Source of the DNA: Mycobacteriales bacterium
GTDB taxonomy: Bacteria; Actinomycetota; Actinomycetes; BP-191
NCBI GenBank assembly: GCA_035714365.1
Contig: DASTMB010000074.1
Coordinates: forward strand, 37,371-101,370
Reading direction: 5' to 3'
DNA length: 64,000 bases
A program made the translations under genes and the position numbers. The notes beneath the pieces are model-generated. The model had not been told where the DNA came from. It ran no database searches and saw only the letters and a program-made list of their open reading frames with translations. Shown piece by piece: positions 52,051 through 62,840 of this stretch. Position 1 is the stretch's first letter, and each line of letters opens with the position of its first letter.

Positions 52051-52751
52051 GCGAGGATGCGCCGGTGACCGCGCAGTGGGGCGACCCCGACCCGGACCGC
52101 ACCTGGCGGCCCGGCGTCGAGCCGCCGCCCCCGCCGCCTCCGGCGCCCGGGCCGCCCGGGCCCGGGAGCGCCGCGCCGCCGCCGTACGACTACTACGGCG
52201 CGGTGTCCGCGCAGTGGTGGACCGAGCCGGGGCCGCCGCCGACGTGGGGGGAGCGGCTGCGGGCGTGGCGCGCGCCGGTGACGACGGGGGCGATGACGGC
52301 GGCGGTGGTGGTGCTGCTCGGCGCGCCGGTGGCGTTCCTGTGGCGGTGGCTGGCGCCGACGGCGGTGATCCTGCACACGGCGTCCGGGCCGCAGCCGGCG
52401 GCGCCGGAGAGCAACCAGGTGTTCGCCACCGACGGGTGGTTCGCGCTCGTCACGCTCGGCGTCGGTGTGGTCGTCGGCGTGGGGGCGTTCCTGGCGCTGC
52501 GGCGGCGCGGGCCGGCGGTGCCGGTCGGGCTCGCCGCCGGCGGCCTGCTCGCCGCGCTCGTCACGGCCGCCGTCGGGCGGCGCCTCGTCGTGGACCGGCT
52601 CCTCTACGACTACTGCCGCCGCCCGGACCTGCACTGCTTCGTCTACGACGGCACGCTGCGCCTGCACGCGCTGGCCGCCGTGGTGGTGTGGCCGGTCGCG
52701 GCGCTGATGACGTTCGCGCTCCTGACGACGTTCGACCGCAAGGACGTCTAG
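52047..52751 (+). CDS. Four-helix membrane protein with proline-rich N-terminus (DUF2567-like)
   Basis: 234 aa. A Pro/Tyr-rich cytoplasmic start (eight consecutive prolines near residue 26, PPPYDYYG) precedes four membrane helices at about residues 83-103, 128-148, 158-176 and 208-228. The spacing and the VGLAAGGLLAALVTAAVG segment resemble DUF2567 proteins of actinobacteria, function unknown. Coupled to the ABC-2 permease by GTGA, so it may be an accessory subunit. It overlaps the end of the convergent enoyl-CoA hydratase gene in a shared CTAG. Confidence 0.75.
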   Translation: MSEDAPVTAQWGDPDPDRTWRPGVEPPPPPPPAPGPPGPGSAAPPPYDYYGAVSAQWWTEPGPPPTWGERLRAWRAPVTTGAMTAAVVVLLGAPVAFLWRWLAPTAVILHTASGPQPAAPESNQVFATDGWFALVTLGVGVVVGVGAFLALRRRGPAVPVGLAAGGLLAALVTAAVGRRLVVDRLLYDYCRRPDLHCFVYDGTLRLHALAAVVVWPVAALMTFALLTTFDRKDV

Positions 52752-53515
52752 CCAGGGGCGCCGTGGCGGCCGGCGCCGGCCGCGAACCGCGCCGCCCCCG
52801 CCGCCGTCTCGCCGCTCGCGATGGTCGCCAGGCCGTGCCGGTGCTCGTTGCGCAACGCCTCGGTGAGCGGCACGTCCGCCGACTCGCGCAACGACGCCCG
52901 GTCCGACCGCAGGCAGCGCTGCGGCAACGCCGCCAGCTCGCGCGCCAACGCCACCGCCTCGGCGAGCGCCGTCCCCGGCGGAACCAGCCGGGTCACCAGC
53001 CCGAACGCCAGCGCCTCGTCGCCGCTCACGCCCCGCCCGGTGAGCACCAGGTCCAGCGCGCGCGCCTCGCCGACGAGGCGCGGCAGCCGTACGGTCCCGC
53101 CGTCGATGAGCGGCACGCCCCACCGGCGGCAGTAGACCCCGAAGACGGCGTCGTGAGCGGCGACGCGCAGGTCGCACCAGAGGGCGAGCTCGAGCCCGCC
53201 GGCGACGGCGTGCCCCTCGACGGCGGCGACGACCGGCTTGGACAGCGCCAGCCGGGTCGGCCCCATCGGCCCCGGCCCGTCCTCGGCCAGCACCATCGGG
53301 ACGCCCTCGGCCAGCGCCCGGAGGTCGGCGCCCGCGCAGAACGTCCCGCCGGCGCCGGTGAGCACCGCGACGGAGGCGGTGTCGTCGGCCTCGAACGCCT
53401 CGAACGCCGCCAGCAGCGCCGCCGCGGTGGGGGCGTCCACGGCGTTGCGGCGTTGCGGCCGGTCGATGGTGACGACGGTGACGGGCCCGTCCCGCTCGAC
53501 CTGAACCGTGTCCAC
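52748..53515 (-). CDS. Enoyl-CoA hydratase/isomerase (crotonase family)
   Basis: 255 aa. Crotonase fold with the oxyanion-hole segments FCAGADLRAL and VEGHAVAGGLELALWCD. The usual hydratase Glu pair is not fully obvious: the second-Glu region reads YCRRWGVPLIDGGTVRLPRLVG, giving no Glu where many hydratases have one, so it may be an isomerase-like or otherwise specialised member. Starts at GTG 53515 after GGAGGGAG. Stands alone on the minus strand. Substrate unknown. Confidence 0.88.
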   Translation of the reverse strand: MDTVQVERDGPVTVVTIDRPQRRNAVDAPTAAALLAAFEAFEADDTASVAVLTGAGGTFCAGADLRALAEGVPMVLAEDGPGPMGPTRLALSKPVVAAVEGHAVAGGLELALWCDLRVAAHDAVFGVYCRRWGVPLIDGGTVRLPRLVGEARALDLVLTGRGVSGDEALAFGLVTRLVPPGTALAEAVALARELAALPQRCLRSDRASLRESADVPLTEALRNEHRHGLATIASGETAAGAARFAAGAGRHGAPG

Positions 53516-53537
53516 CCCGGGCTCCCTCCGGTCGTCC

Positions 53538-53543
53538 TACGCT
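53538..53543 (+). promoter_or_regulatory. -10 box of the 53550 gene (leaderless)
   Basis: TACGCT, 6 nt before ATG 53550; divergent from the crotonase gene across 34 bp. Confidence 0.4.
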
Positions 53544-53549
53544 GCGCCC

Positions 53550-55559
53550 ATGATCGCCCGGTTCGCGCTCGCGCTCGCGCTGCTCGTCCCGCCCGCCGCG
53601 CAGGCGCCCGGCGCGACGGACGGCCTGGTCATGTACACGCGCGGCGACACGATCTACGTCGCCGTCCGCGACGGCGGCGGCGAGCGCCCGTACGCGACCG
53701 GCTCCGCGCCGGCGCTGGCGACCGGCGTGCCGCTGGTGGCGTACGCGGTCCGCGTCGGCGGCGCCTGGCAGGAGGTCGTGGCGCGGCTGGACCAGGGCGG
53801 CGCGCCGCGGCAGGTGACGGCGTTCACCGACCGGTCGGAGGAGTTCGGCCCGGACCGGTACGGCGCGGTCGGCGCGGCGTGGTCGCCCGGCGGGACGTGG
53901 CTGGCGCTGCGGCTCATGGAGGGGTCAACGACGACGCTCGCGGTGGTGCGGCCGGACGGCGGCGGCTTCCACCGGTTCGAGTACGGCCATCTGTTCGGCA
54001 GCCGGATCGCCTGGCGGGACGAGACGTCGCTCGCGGTCGGCACCGAGCTCGGGACGCGGCTGGTGCGGGTGGACGGCACCGAGGGGCCGCTGCCGGGCGC
54101 GCGGCCGGGGGACACGCCCGCCGCCTGGCTCGACGCGGACCGGCTGGTCGTCAACGGCGAGGACGGCGTCGCGGTGGTCGCGAACGGCGCGCGCCGCCCC
54201 CTCGCCGCCCAGGGCGAGGCGTGGGAGGTGCTGGCGTCCGGCGGCGTGCTGGTGACCACGGAGACCGAGGTCCTCGACGCCGACCCGGCGACCGGCGCGA
54301 CGAAGCGGCTCGGCACGCTGCCCGGCGGCGGGCAGGTGCTCGGCGCGACCGGGCTCGGCGGGCCGCCGCTGGTCGAGTACGCCGCCGGCGCCGAGCCGTC
54401 GATCTACCGGGTCGCGCCCGCGGCCACGCCGGTGGCGCAGGGCTCCGGCCTCGCCGTGACGACGGCGCTCGCCGCGCCGGCCGTCGTGCCGCCGGGCGGC
54501 GCGTCCGCCGCGCCGTCCCAGCCGGCCGCGCCCCCCGGCGGGACACCCGGCGCCGCCGGGAACGCCGGCGACCGCGACGGCCGCGTCGACCCCGCCGCCG
54601 CGCACGCGGCCGGGCGCGGCACCGTCCCCGCCGCGCTGCCGCGCCGCGTCGGCACCGGCCCGGGTTCGCTGCTGCTCAGCGCGCTGGCGACGTTGCTGCT
54701 GATGCTGCTGATCACCTTCCCGAGCGAGCTGTTCGACCGGACGCTGGAGGAGCACTACGACGAGGTGCGCGGGTGGTTCCACCTGCGCCCGGCCCGCGAC
54801 CCGGCCACGACGACGAGGCCCCGGCGCCTCGCGAGCTTCGCGGCGTTCGCGGTCGCGGCCGCGGTGCTGGGGACGCTGCTCGACCCGGCGGCGGCGTTCG
54901 ACGGCGCGACCGCGCGGCTGTTCGCCGGCCTGCTGGTGGGCGTCACGACGGTGACGCTGCTGTTCAACGCCGCGCAGCTCGCGTACCACCGCCGGCGCGG
55001 CGTGCGCGGGGTGCTGCGGGTGCTGCCCGGCGCGCTGGTCGTGGCCGGCGCGTGCGTCCTCGTCACGCGGCTCACCGGCTTCCAGCCGGGCTACCTCTAC
55101 GGCCTCGTCGCGGGCTTCGCGTTCGCGGGCACCGTGTCCGAGCGGGACGAGGGCGTGTCGACGTTCGCGTCGTCGCTGTGGGTGCTGCTCGTCGCGGTCG
55201 TCGCCTGGCTGGCCTGGCTGCCGGTCGACCACGCCGTTGGCACCGCGACCCCGTCGCTGCCGCTCGGCCTCGCCGACAGCACGCTGTCGGCGATCGCGCT
55301 CGGCGGGCTGGAGGGGCTGGTCGTCGGCCTGGTGCCGGTGCGCGGGCTGCCGGGGCACGCGGTGTTCCGGTGGAGCCGCCGCGCCTGGGTGGCGGCGTAC
55401 ACGCTGGTGCTGTTCGTGTTCGTCCACGTGCTGCTGCGCTCGCCGGCCGAGGAGTCGCGGCCGGACCTGCTGCTGTGGGCGGTGCTGTTCGTGGGCTACG
55501 GCTTCGTGTCGGTGGCGTTCTGGGCGTGGTTCCGGCGGCGGCCGGTCAGTTCAGGCTGA
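53550..55559 (+). CDS. Large membrane protein with N-terminal TolB-like propeller
   Basis: 669 aa. Signal sequence at residues 1-19 (FALALALLVPPAAQA), an extracytoplasmic beta-propeller of about 280 residues with TolB/WD40-like turns (AAWSPGGTWLALRL), a Pro/Gly/Ala linker with DRDGRVDPAAAHAA, then about nine membrane helices from residue 365 on. A motif ELFDRTLEEHYDEVRGWF follows the first helix. I recall a similar two-part layout in uncharacterised actinobacterial proteins but cannot name a function. Ends with a 14-nt overlap with the convergent Lon-N gene. Confidence 0.75.
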   Translation: MIARFALALALLVPPAAQAPGATDGLVMYTRGDTIYVAVRDGGGERPYATGSAPALATGVPLVAYAVRVGGAWQEVVARLDQGGAPRQVTAFTDRSEEFGPDRYGAVGAAWSPGGTWLALRLMEGSTTTLAVVRPDGGGFHRFEYGHLFGSRIAWRDETSLAVGTELGTRLVRVDGTEGPLPGARPGDTPAAWLDADRLVVNGEDGVAVVANGARRPLAAQGEAWEVLASGGVLVTTETEVLDADPATGATKRLGTLPGGGQVLGATGLGGPPLVEYAAGAEPSIYRVAPAATPVAQGSGLAVTTALAAPAVVPPGGASAAPSQPAAPPGGTPGAAGNAGDRDGRVDPAAAHAAGRGTVPAALPRRVGTGPGSLLLSALATLLLMLLITFPSELFDRTLEEHYDEVRGWFHLRPARDPATTTRPRRLASFAAFAVAAAVLGTLLDPAAAFDGATARLFAGLLVGVTTVTLLFNAAQLAYHRRRGVRGVLRVLPGALVVAGACVLVTRLTGFQPGYLYGLVAGFAFAGTVSERDEGVSTFASSLWVLLVAVVAWLAWLPVDHAVGTATPSLPLGLADSTLSAIALGGLEGLVVGLVPVRGLPGHAVFRWSRRAWVAAYTLVLFVFVHVLLRSPAEESRPDLLLWAVLFVGYGFVSVAFWAWFRRRPVSSG

Positions 55560-56178
55560 ACGGCCCCTCGGTCCGCGCCTCGCGCGGCGCCGCCGCGATC
55601 AGCGCGGTCTCCCGGCGCAGCATCGTCAGCTCCGTGCGCAGCCGGGTCGCGGCGTCGGGCAGCGCGAGCAGCGACTGCTTCTCCGGCAGGTCGAGGCGCA
55701 CCGACGCGGCGACGATGTACGACGCCAGCACCGGGTCGTCCGCGGGCAGCGCCGGCGCGGACCCGCCCGCCGCCTCGGCGTAGGCCGCGAACGCCGCCGC
55801 CACCGGCGCGAGCGGCACCGGCGGGCCCGCCTCCTCCGGCAGGTACGTCACGCTCGCGCGCAGGTACGGCAGCGCGTCGTCGACCTCGCCGAGCCGGAAC
55901 CGCGGCCCGCCCAGCGTCACGACGTCGTACCGGCCGTCCTCGTGCCTGGTCACCCGGCGCAGCTCCGCGACGCAGCCGACCTCGTGCAGCACCGGCGTCT
56001 CCTCGTCGCCCACCTCGAGGCCGTAGCGGATCGCGACGACGCCGAAGCGGCGCGGCGGCGGGCCGTCGACCAGCTCGCCGACGAGCAGCCGGTACCGGTG
56101 CTCGAACACGTGCAGCGGCAGCGGGATGCCCGGGAACAGCACGGTGTTCAGCGGGAACAGCGGCAGGACCTCGCTCAC
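55546..56178 (-). CDS. Lon protease N-terminal-domain protein
   Basis: 210 aa. Starts LPLFPLNTVLFPGIPLPLHVFEHRYR, the hallmark of the LON substrate-binding domain; no ATPase or protease domain follows, as is normal for stand-alone members. Such proteins are small, cytoplasmic and of uncertain role, thought to bind peptides. GTG 56178 overlaps the stop of the ABC-F gene (GTGA), so it is coupled to it. Confidence 0.92.
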   Translation of the reverse strand: MSEVLPLFPLNTVLFPGIPLPLHVFEHRYRLLVGELVDGPPPRRFGVVAIRYGLEVGDEETPVLHEVGCVAELRRVTRHEDGRYDVVTLGGPRFRLGEVDDALPYLRASVTYLPEEAGPPVPLAPVAAAFAAYAEAAGGSAPALPADDPVLASYIVAASVRLDLPEKQSLLALPDAATRLRTELTMLRRETALIAAAPREARTEGPFSLN

Positions 56179-57782
56179 AGCGTCAGTGTGCGGGTGACGC
56201 GGACCGCGTCGAGCAGCCGCCGGTCGTGGCTGACGAGCAGCAACGTCCCCTCGTACGCGTCCAGCGCCGTCTCGAGCTGCTCGATGGCCGGCAGGTCGAG
56301 GTGGTTGGTCGGCTCGTCCAGCACCAGGCAGTTGACCTGGTTGGCCATGAGCAACGCGAGCTCGGCGCGGGTGCGCTCGCCGGGGGAGAGGCGGGCGGCG
56401 ATCGCGTGCACGGCCTCGGCGCCGAGCCGGAACTTCGCCAGCAGCTTGCGCGCCTCCGTCGGCGGCAGCGTCGTGTGGTCGCGGAACACGTCGAGCAGCG
56501 GGCGCTCCGCCCGGAACACCCGCCGCGCCTGGTCCAGCTCGCCGACCACCACGCCGGGCCCGAGCCACTGCGACCCCTCGGCCAGCGGCAGCCGCCCCAG
56601 CAGGGCCTGGAGCAGCGTCGTCTTGCCGGAGCCGTTCGGGCCGACGATCGCCAGCCGGTCCGCCCACGCGACCTCGAGGTCGACCGGCCCGAGCCGGAAC
56701 GTCCCCCGCTCGACCACGGCGCCGGACAGCCGCGCGACCACGTCGCCGGAGCGCGGCGCCGCGCCGATGGAGAGCTGCAGCCGCCACGCCTCGCGCGGCT
56801 CCTCGACCTCGTCCAGGCGTTCCAGCGCCTTCTCCGTCTGGCGCACCTTCGCCGCCTGCTTCTCGGTGCGGTTGATGCGGAAGTCGCGCTGCGCCTTGTC
56901 GTTGTCGGTGGCCTTCTTGCGCGCCTGCCACGACGCGTTCGCCGCCCACTGCCGCTGCCGGCGGGCGCGCGCCTCCAGCGTCTCCTTCGTCGTCGCGTAG
57001 AGGTCGTACGCCTCCTCCGCGTGCCGGCGGGCCGTCGCCCGCGCCTCGACGTAGGCGGCCCAGCCGCCGCGGTACTCGGTCGCCGTCCGCGCGAACTCGT
57101 CGATCTCCAGCACGGAGGTGACGGTGCGTTCGAGGAACGCCCGGTCGTGCGAGACGACGACGAGGCCGCCGGGCAGCGACGTGAGGAACTCCTCCAGCCG
57201 GTCCAGGCCGGCGAAGTCCAGGTCGTTCGTCGGCTCGTCCAGCAGGAACACGTCGTAGCGCGACAGCAGGATGCCGGCCAGCGACGCGCGCGCGAGCTGC
57301 CCGCCGGAGAGCGCCTCGGTGCCGAGGTCGAGCAGGTGGGGCGGCAGGCCGAGGTCGTGGCAGACGGCCGCCGCGCGGGCCTCGAAGTCGGGGCCGCCGA
57401 GGCCGAGGTAGCGGTCCAGCGCGTCGGCGTACGCGGTGTCGCTGCCGCCGTGCGCGAGCGCCTCGGCGGTGCGGTCCAGCTCGGCCTGCGCGGCGGCGAC
57501 GCCGGTGCGCCGCGCGAGCAGCCCGGCCAGCGACTCGCCGGGCCGGCGGTCCGTCTCCTGCGGCAGGTAGCCGACGGTCGCGGTGGGCGGCGTGCGCGTG
57601 ACGGTGCCGGCGTCCGGCGCCAGGTCGCCGGCCAGGACGCGGAGCAGCGTGGACTTGCCGACGCCGTTCGGGCCGATGACGCCGATGCGGGAGCCGGGCG
57701 TGACGAGGAGGTCGACGCCGGCGAGGACGGTGGTCGCGCCGAACGCGACGCCCACGCCGCGCGCGAGCAGGCTGGCGGACAC
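56175..57782 (-). CDS. ABC-F family ATPase (ribosome-associated type)
   Basis: 535 aa, two ABC domains and no membrane segment. First domain: Walker A GPNGVGKST, signature LSGGQ, Walker B FLLDEPTNDLD. Second: Walker A GPNGSGKTT, signature LSPGE, Walker B LVLDEPTNHLD. The linker of about 80 residues (ETLEARARRQRQWAANASWQ) is helical and charged. ABC-F proteins act on the ribosome; some protect it from antibiotics, others aid translation. Which of these applies cannot be read from the sequence. GTG 57782 is only 24 bp from the divergent hisD start. Confidence 0.92.
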   Translation of the reverse strand: MSASLLARGVGVAFGATTVLAGVDLLVTPGSRIGVIGPNGVGKSTLLRVLAGDLAPDAGTVTRTPPTATVGYLPQETDRRPGESLAGLLARRTGVAAAQAELDRTAEALAHGGSDTAYADALDRYLGLGGPDFEARAAAVCHDLGLPPHLLDLGTEALSGGQLARASLAGILLSRYDVFLLDEPTNDLDFAGLDRLEEFLTSLPGGLVVVSHDRAFLERTVTSVLEIDEFARTATEYRGGWAAYVEARATARRHAEEAYDLYATTKETLEARARRQRQWAANASWQARKKATDNDKAQRDFRINRTEKQAAKVRQTEKALERLDEVEEPREAWRLQLSIGAAPRSGDVVARLSGAVVERGTFRLGPVDLEVAWADRLAIVGPNGSGKTTLLQALLGRLPLAEGSQWLGPGVVVGELDQARRVFRAERPLLDVFRDHTTLPPTEARKLLAKFRLGAEAVHAIAARLSPGERTRAELALLMANQVNCLVLDEPTNHLDLPAIEQLETALDAYEGTLLLVSHDRRLLDAVRVTRTLTL

Positions 57783-57794
57783 GACGCCGCATCG

Positions 57795-57800
57795 TAGGCT
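57795..57800 (+). promoter_or_regulatory. -10 box of the his operon (leaderless)
   Basis: TAGGCT, 6 nt before GTG 57807. Any -35 must lie inside the start of the divergent ABC-F gene, since only 24 bp separate the two. Confidence 0.4.
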
Positions 57801-57806
57801 CGGACG

Positions 57807-60653
<2,847 letters not shown>

Positions 60654-60657
<4 letters not shown>

Positions 60658-61286
60658 CGCGCCGCCCCACCGTCGTCGTCTACGACTACGGCTCCGGCAA
60701 CCTCCGCTCCGCCGAACGCGCCCTCGACCGCGCCGGCGCCGACGTCACCGTGACCGGCGACCAGGTCGCGGCGGTGCGCGCCGACGGGCTGGTGGTGCCG
60801 GGCGTGGGGGCGTTCGGGGCGTGCGTGGAGGGCATCGAGCTGGTCGGCGGCCGCGCGGTCATCGGCGACCGGGTCGACCGCGAACGCCCCGTCCTCGGCA
60901 TCTGCGTCGGCATGCAGGTGCTGTTCGACGACAGCGAGGAGAGCCCCGGCGCCAAGGGGCTCGGCGCGCTGCCGGGCACGGTCCGCCGGCTGCGCGACGC
61001 GGCGGTGCTCCCGCACACCGGCTGGAACGTCGTGGAGCGCGGCGAGCCGTCGACGCTGCTGGCGGGCATCGACCCGGAGGAGAGGTTCTACTTCGTGCAC
61101 TCCTACGGCGCCTGCGTCGGCGCGCCGGACGAGGTCGTCATCGGCGAGGTGACCGGCTGGACCCGGCACGGCGCGCGGTTCGCGTCCGTGGTCGAGACCG
61201 GCGCGCTGGCGGCCGTGCAGTTCCACCCGGAGAAGTCGGGCGACGCCGGGGCGGCGCTGCTGCGCAACTGGGTGGGGTCGCTGTGA
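60654..61286 (+). CDS. hisH: Imidazole glycerol phosphate synthase, glutaminase subunit
   Basis: 210 aa, class I glutamine amidotransferase. Nucleophile Cys in [10 protein letters not shown] (about residue 84) and the His-Glu pair in [13 protein letters not shown]. It supplies ammonia to HisF through the subunit interface. [15 protein letters not shown] at the N-terminus is typical. GTG 60654 overlaps the hisB stop. Confidence 0.96.
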
Positions 61287-61990
61287 TCCTGCTGCCCGCC
61301 GTCGACGTCGCCGGCGGCCAGGCCGTCCGGCTGGTCCGCGGCGAGGCCGGCACCGGGACCACCTACGGCGACCCGCTGGCCGCCGCGCTCGCCTGGCAGG
61401 AGGCGGGCGCGGAGTGGGTGCACCTGGTCGACCTGGACGCGGCGTTCGGGCGCGGGTCCAACCGCGACCTGCTCGCCGACGTGGTCGGCCGCCTCGACGT
61501 CGCGGTCGAGCTCTCCGGCGGCATCCGCGACGACGCCTCCCTCGACGCCGCGCTCGCCACCGGTGCCGCCCGCGTCAACGTCGGGACGGCGGCGCTGGAG
61601 GACCCGGACTGGGTGCGCGGCGCGATCGCCCGCGTCGGCGACCGGCTCGCCGTCGGCCTCGACGTGCGCGGCACCACGCTCGCCGCGCGCGGCTGGACCA
61701 AGGAGGGCGGCGAGCTGTTCGAGGTGCTCGCGCGGCTCGACGCCGACGGCTGCGCGCGCTACGTCGTCACCGACGTCGGCCGCGACGGCACCATGACCGG
61801 CCCCAACCTCGACCTGCTGCGTTCCGTCACGGCCGCGACGGACCGGCCGGTCGTCGCCTCCGGCGGCGTCAGCAGCCTGGCCGACCTGCGCGCCATCGCC
61901 ACCGTGCCCGGCGTCGAGGGCGCGATCGTCGGCAAGGCGCTCTACGCCGGGGCGTTCACCCTCGAAGAGGCCCTGGCGGCGGTGTCGTGA
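61283..61990 (+). CDS. hisA: ProFAR isomerase (HisA; PriA-type in actinobacteria)
   Basis: 235 aa, (beta/alpha)8 barrel. [44 protein letters not shown] and [16 protein letters not shown] are family landmarks. In many actinobacteria this enzyme (PriA) also isomerises phosphoribosyl anthranilate for tryptophan synthesis because trpF is missing; whether that holds here depends on the remainder of the genome. GTG 61283 overlaps the hisH stop. Confidence 0.95.
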   Translation: MILLPAVDVAGGQAVRLVRGEAGTGTTYGDPLAAALAWQEAGAEWVHLVDLDAAFGRGSNRDLLADVVGRLDVAVELSGGIRDDASLDAALATGAARVNVGTAALEDPDWVRGAIARVGDRLAVGLDVRGTTLAARGWTKEGGELFEVLARLDADGCARYVVTDVGRDGTMTGPNLDLLRSVTAATDRPVVASGGVSSLADLRAIATVPGVEGAIVGKALYAGAFTLEEALAAVS

Positions 61991-62745
61991 GCGTCGCCGT
62001 CCGCGTCATCCCCTGCCTCGACGTCGACAACGGCCGCGTCGTCAAGGGCGTGAACTTCACCGGCCTGCGCGACGCCGGCGACCCGGTCGAGCTGGCCGCC
62101 GAGTACGACCGGCAGGGCGCCGACGAGCTGGTCTTCCTCGACATCACCGCGTCCAGCGCCGGCCGGGAGACGACGTACGACGTCGTCCGCCGGACCGCCG
62201 AGCAGGTGTTCATCCCGCTCACCGTCGGCGGCGGCGTCCGCACCGTGGACGACGTCGACGCGCTGCTGCGGGCCGGCGCCGACAAGGTCGGTGTCAACAC
62301 CGGCGCGGTCGCCGACCCGGACCTGATCTCCCGGGCCGCGGACCGGTTCGGCAGCCAGTGCGTCGTGCTCTCCTGCGACGCGCGGCGGCGCGCCGACGGG
62401 GCCGGGTTCGAGATCACCACGCACGGCGGCCGCACCCGCACCGGCATCGGCCTGCTGGAGTGGGCCGCGCAGGGCCAGGCCCGCGGCGCCGGGGAGATCC
62501 TGCTCAACTCGATGGACGCCGACGGCACCAAGGACGGCTACGACCTGGAGATGCTCGCCGCCGTCCGGTCGGTCGTGACCGTCCCCGTCATCGCCAGCGG
62601 GGGAGCGGGCGCGCTGGACCACTTCGCGCCCGCCGTGGCCGCCGGGGCCGACGCCGTGCTCGCCGCGAGCGTGTTCCACTTCCGCCAGTTCTCCGTACCC
62701 GACGTGAAGGCGGCGCTGCGCTCGGCGGGTTACCCGGTCCGGTAG
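61987..62745 (+). CDS. hisF: Imidazole glycerol phosphate synthase, cyclase subunit
   Basis: 252 aa, (beta/alpha)8 barrel. Catalytic Asp residues in [15 protein letters not shown] and [14 protein letters not shown], with phosphate-binding VGGGVRT and ASGGAGAL. Forms imidazoleglycerol phosphate and AICAR with HisH. Last his gene of the operon here; hisI, hisE and hisG are not in the window. GTG 61987 overlaps the hisA stop. Confidence 0.97.
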   Translation: MSVAVRVIPCLDVDNGRVVKGVNFTGLRDAGDPVELAAEYDRQGADELVFLDITASSAGRETTYDVVRRTAEQVFIPLTVGGGVRTVDDVDALLRAGADKVGVNTGAVADPDLISRAADRFGSQCVVLSCDARRRADGAGFEITTHGGRTRTGIGLLEWAAQGQARGAGEILLNSMDADGTKDGYDLEMLAAVRSVVTVPVIASGGAGALDHFAPAVAAGADAVLAASVFHFRQFSVPDVKAALRSAGYPVR

Positions 62746-62810
62746 GCGGGAGGATTCGGCCCCCCGCACGTAGAACCGCATGTCGCAACGGCGTCGCTGG
62801 CAGGAGCGCG

Positions 62811-62826
62811 CCAACGTCCCCGTTGG
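62811..62826 (+). terminator. Weak hairpin after the his operon
   Basis: 6-bp stem CCAACG/CGTTGG with a 4-nt loop, followed by GGGTTTG, 66 nt after the hisF stop and 15 nt before the next start. Its position could also make it a leader hairpin of the following gene. Confidence 0.35.
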
Positions 62827-62840
62827 GGGTTTGCTCGCGC

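Noticed and set aside
52076..55783. A 1235-codon plus-strand open frame.
   Set aside because: Arg/Gly/Ala-rich shadow of several real genes, typical of very GC-rich DNA where stops are rare in the wrong frames; no motif or ribosome site.
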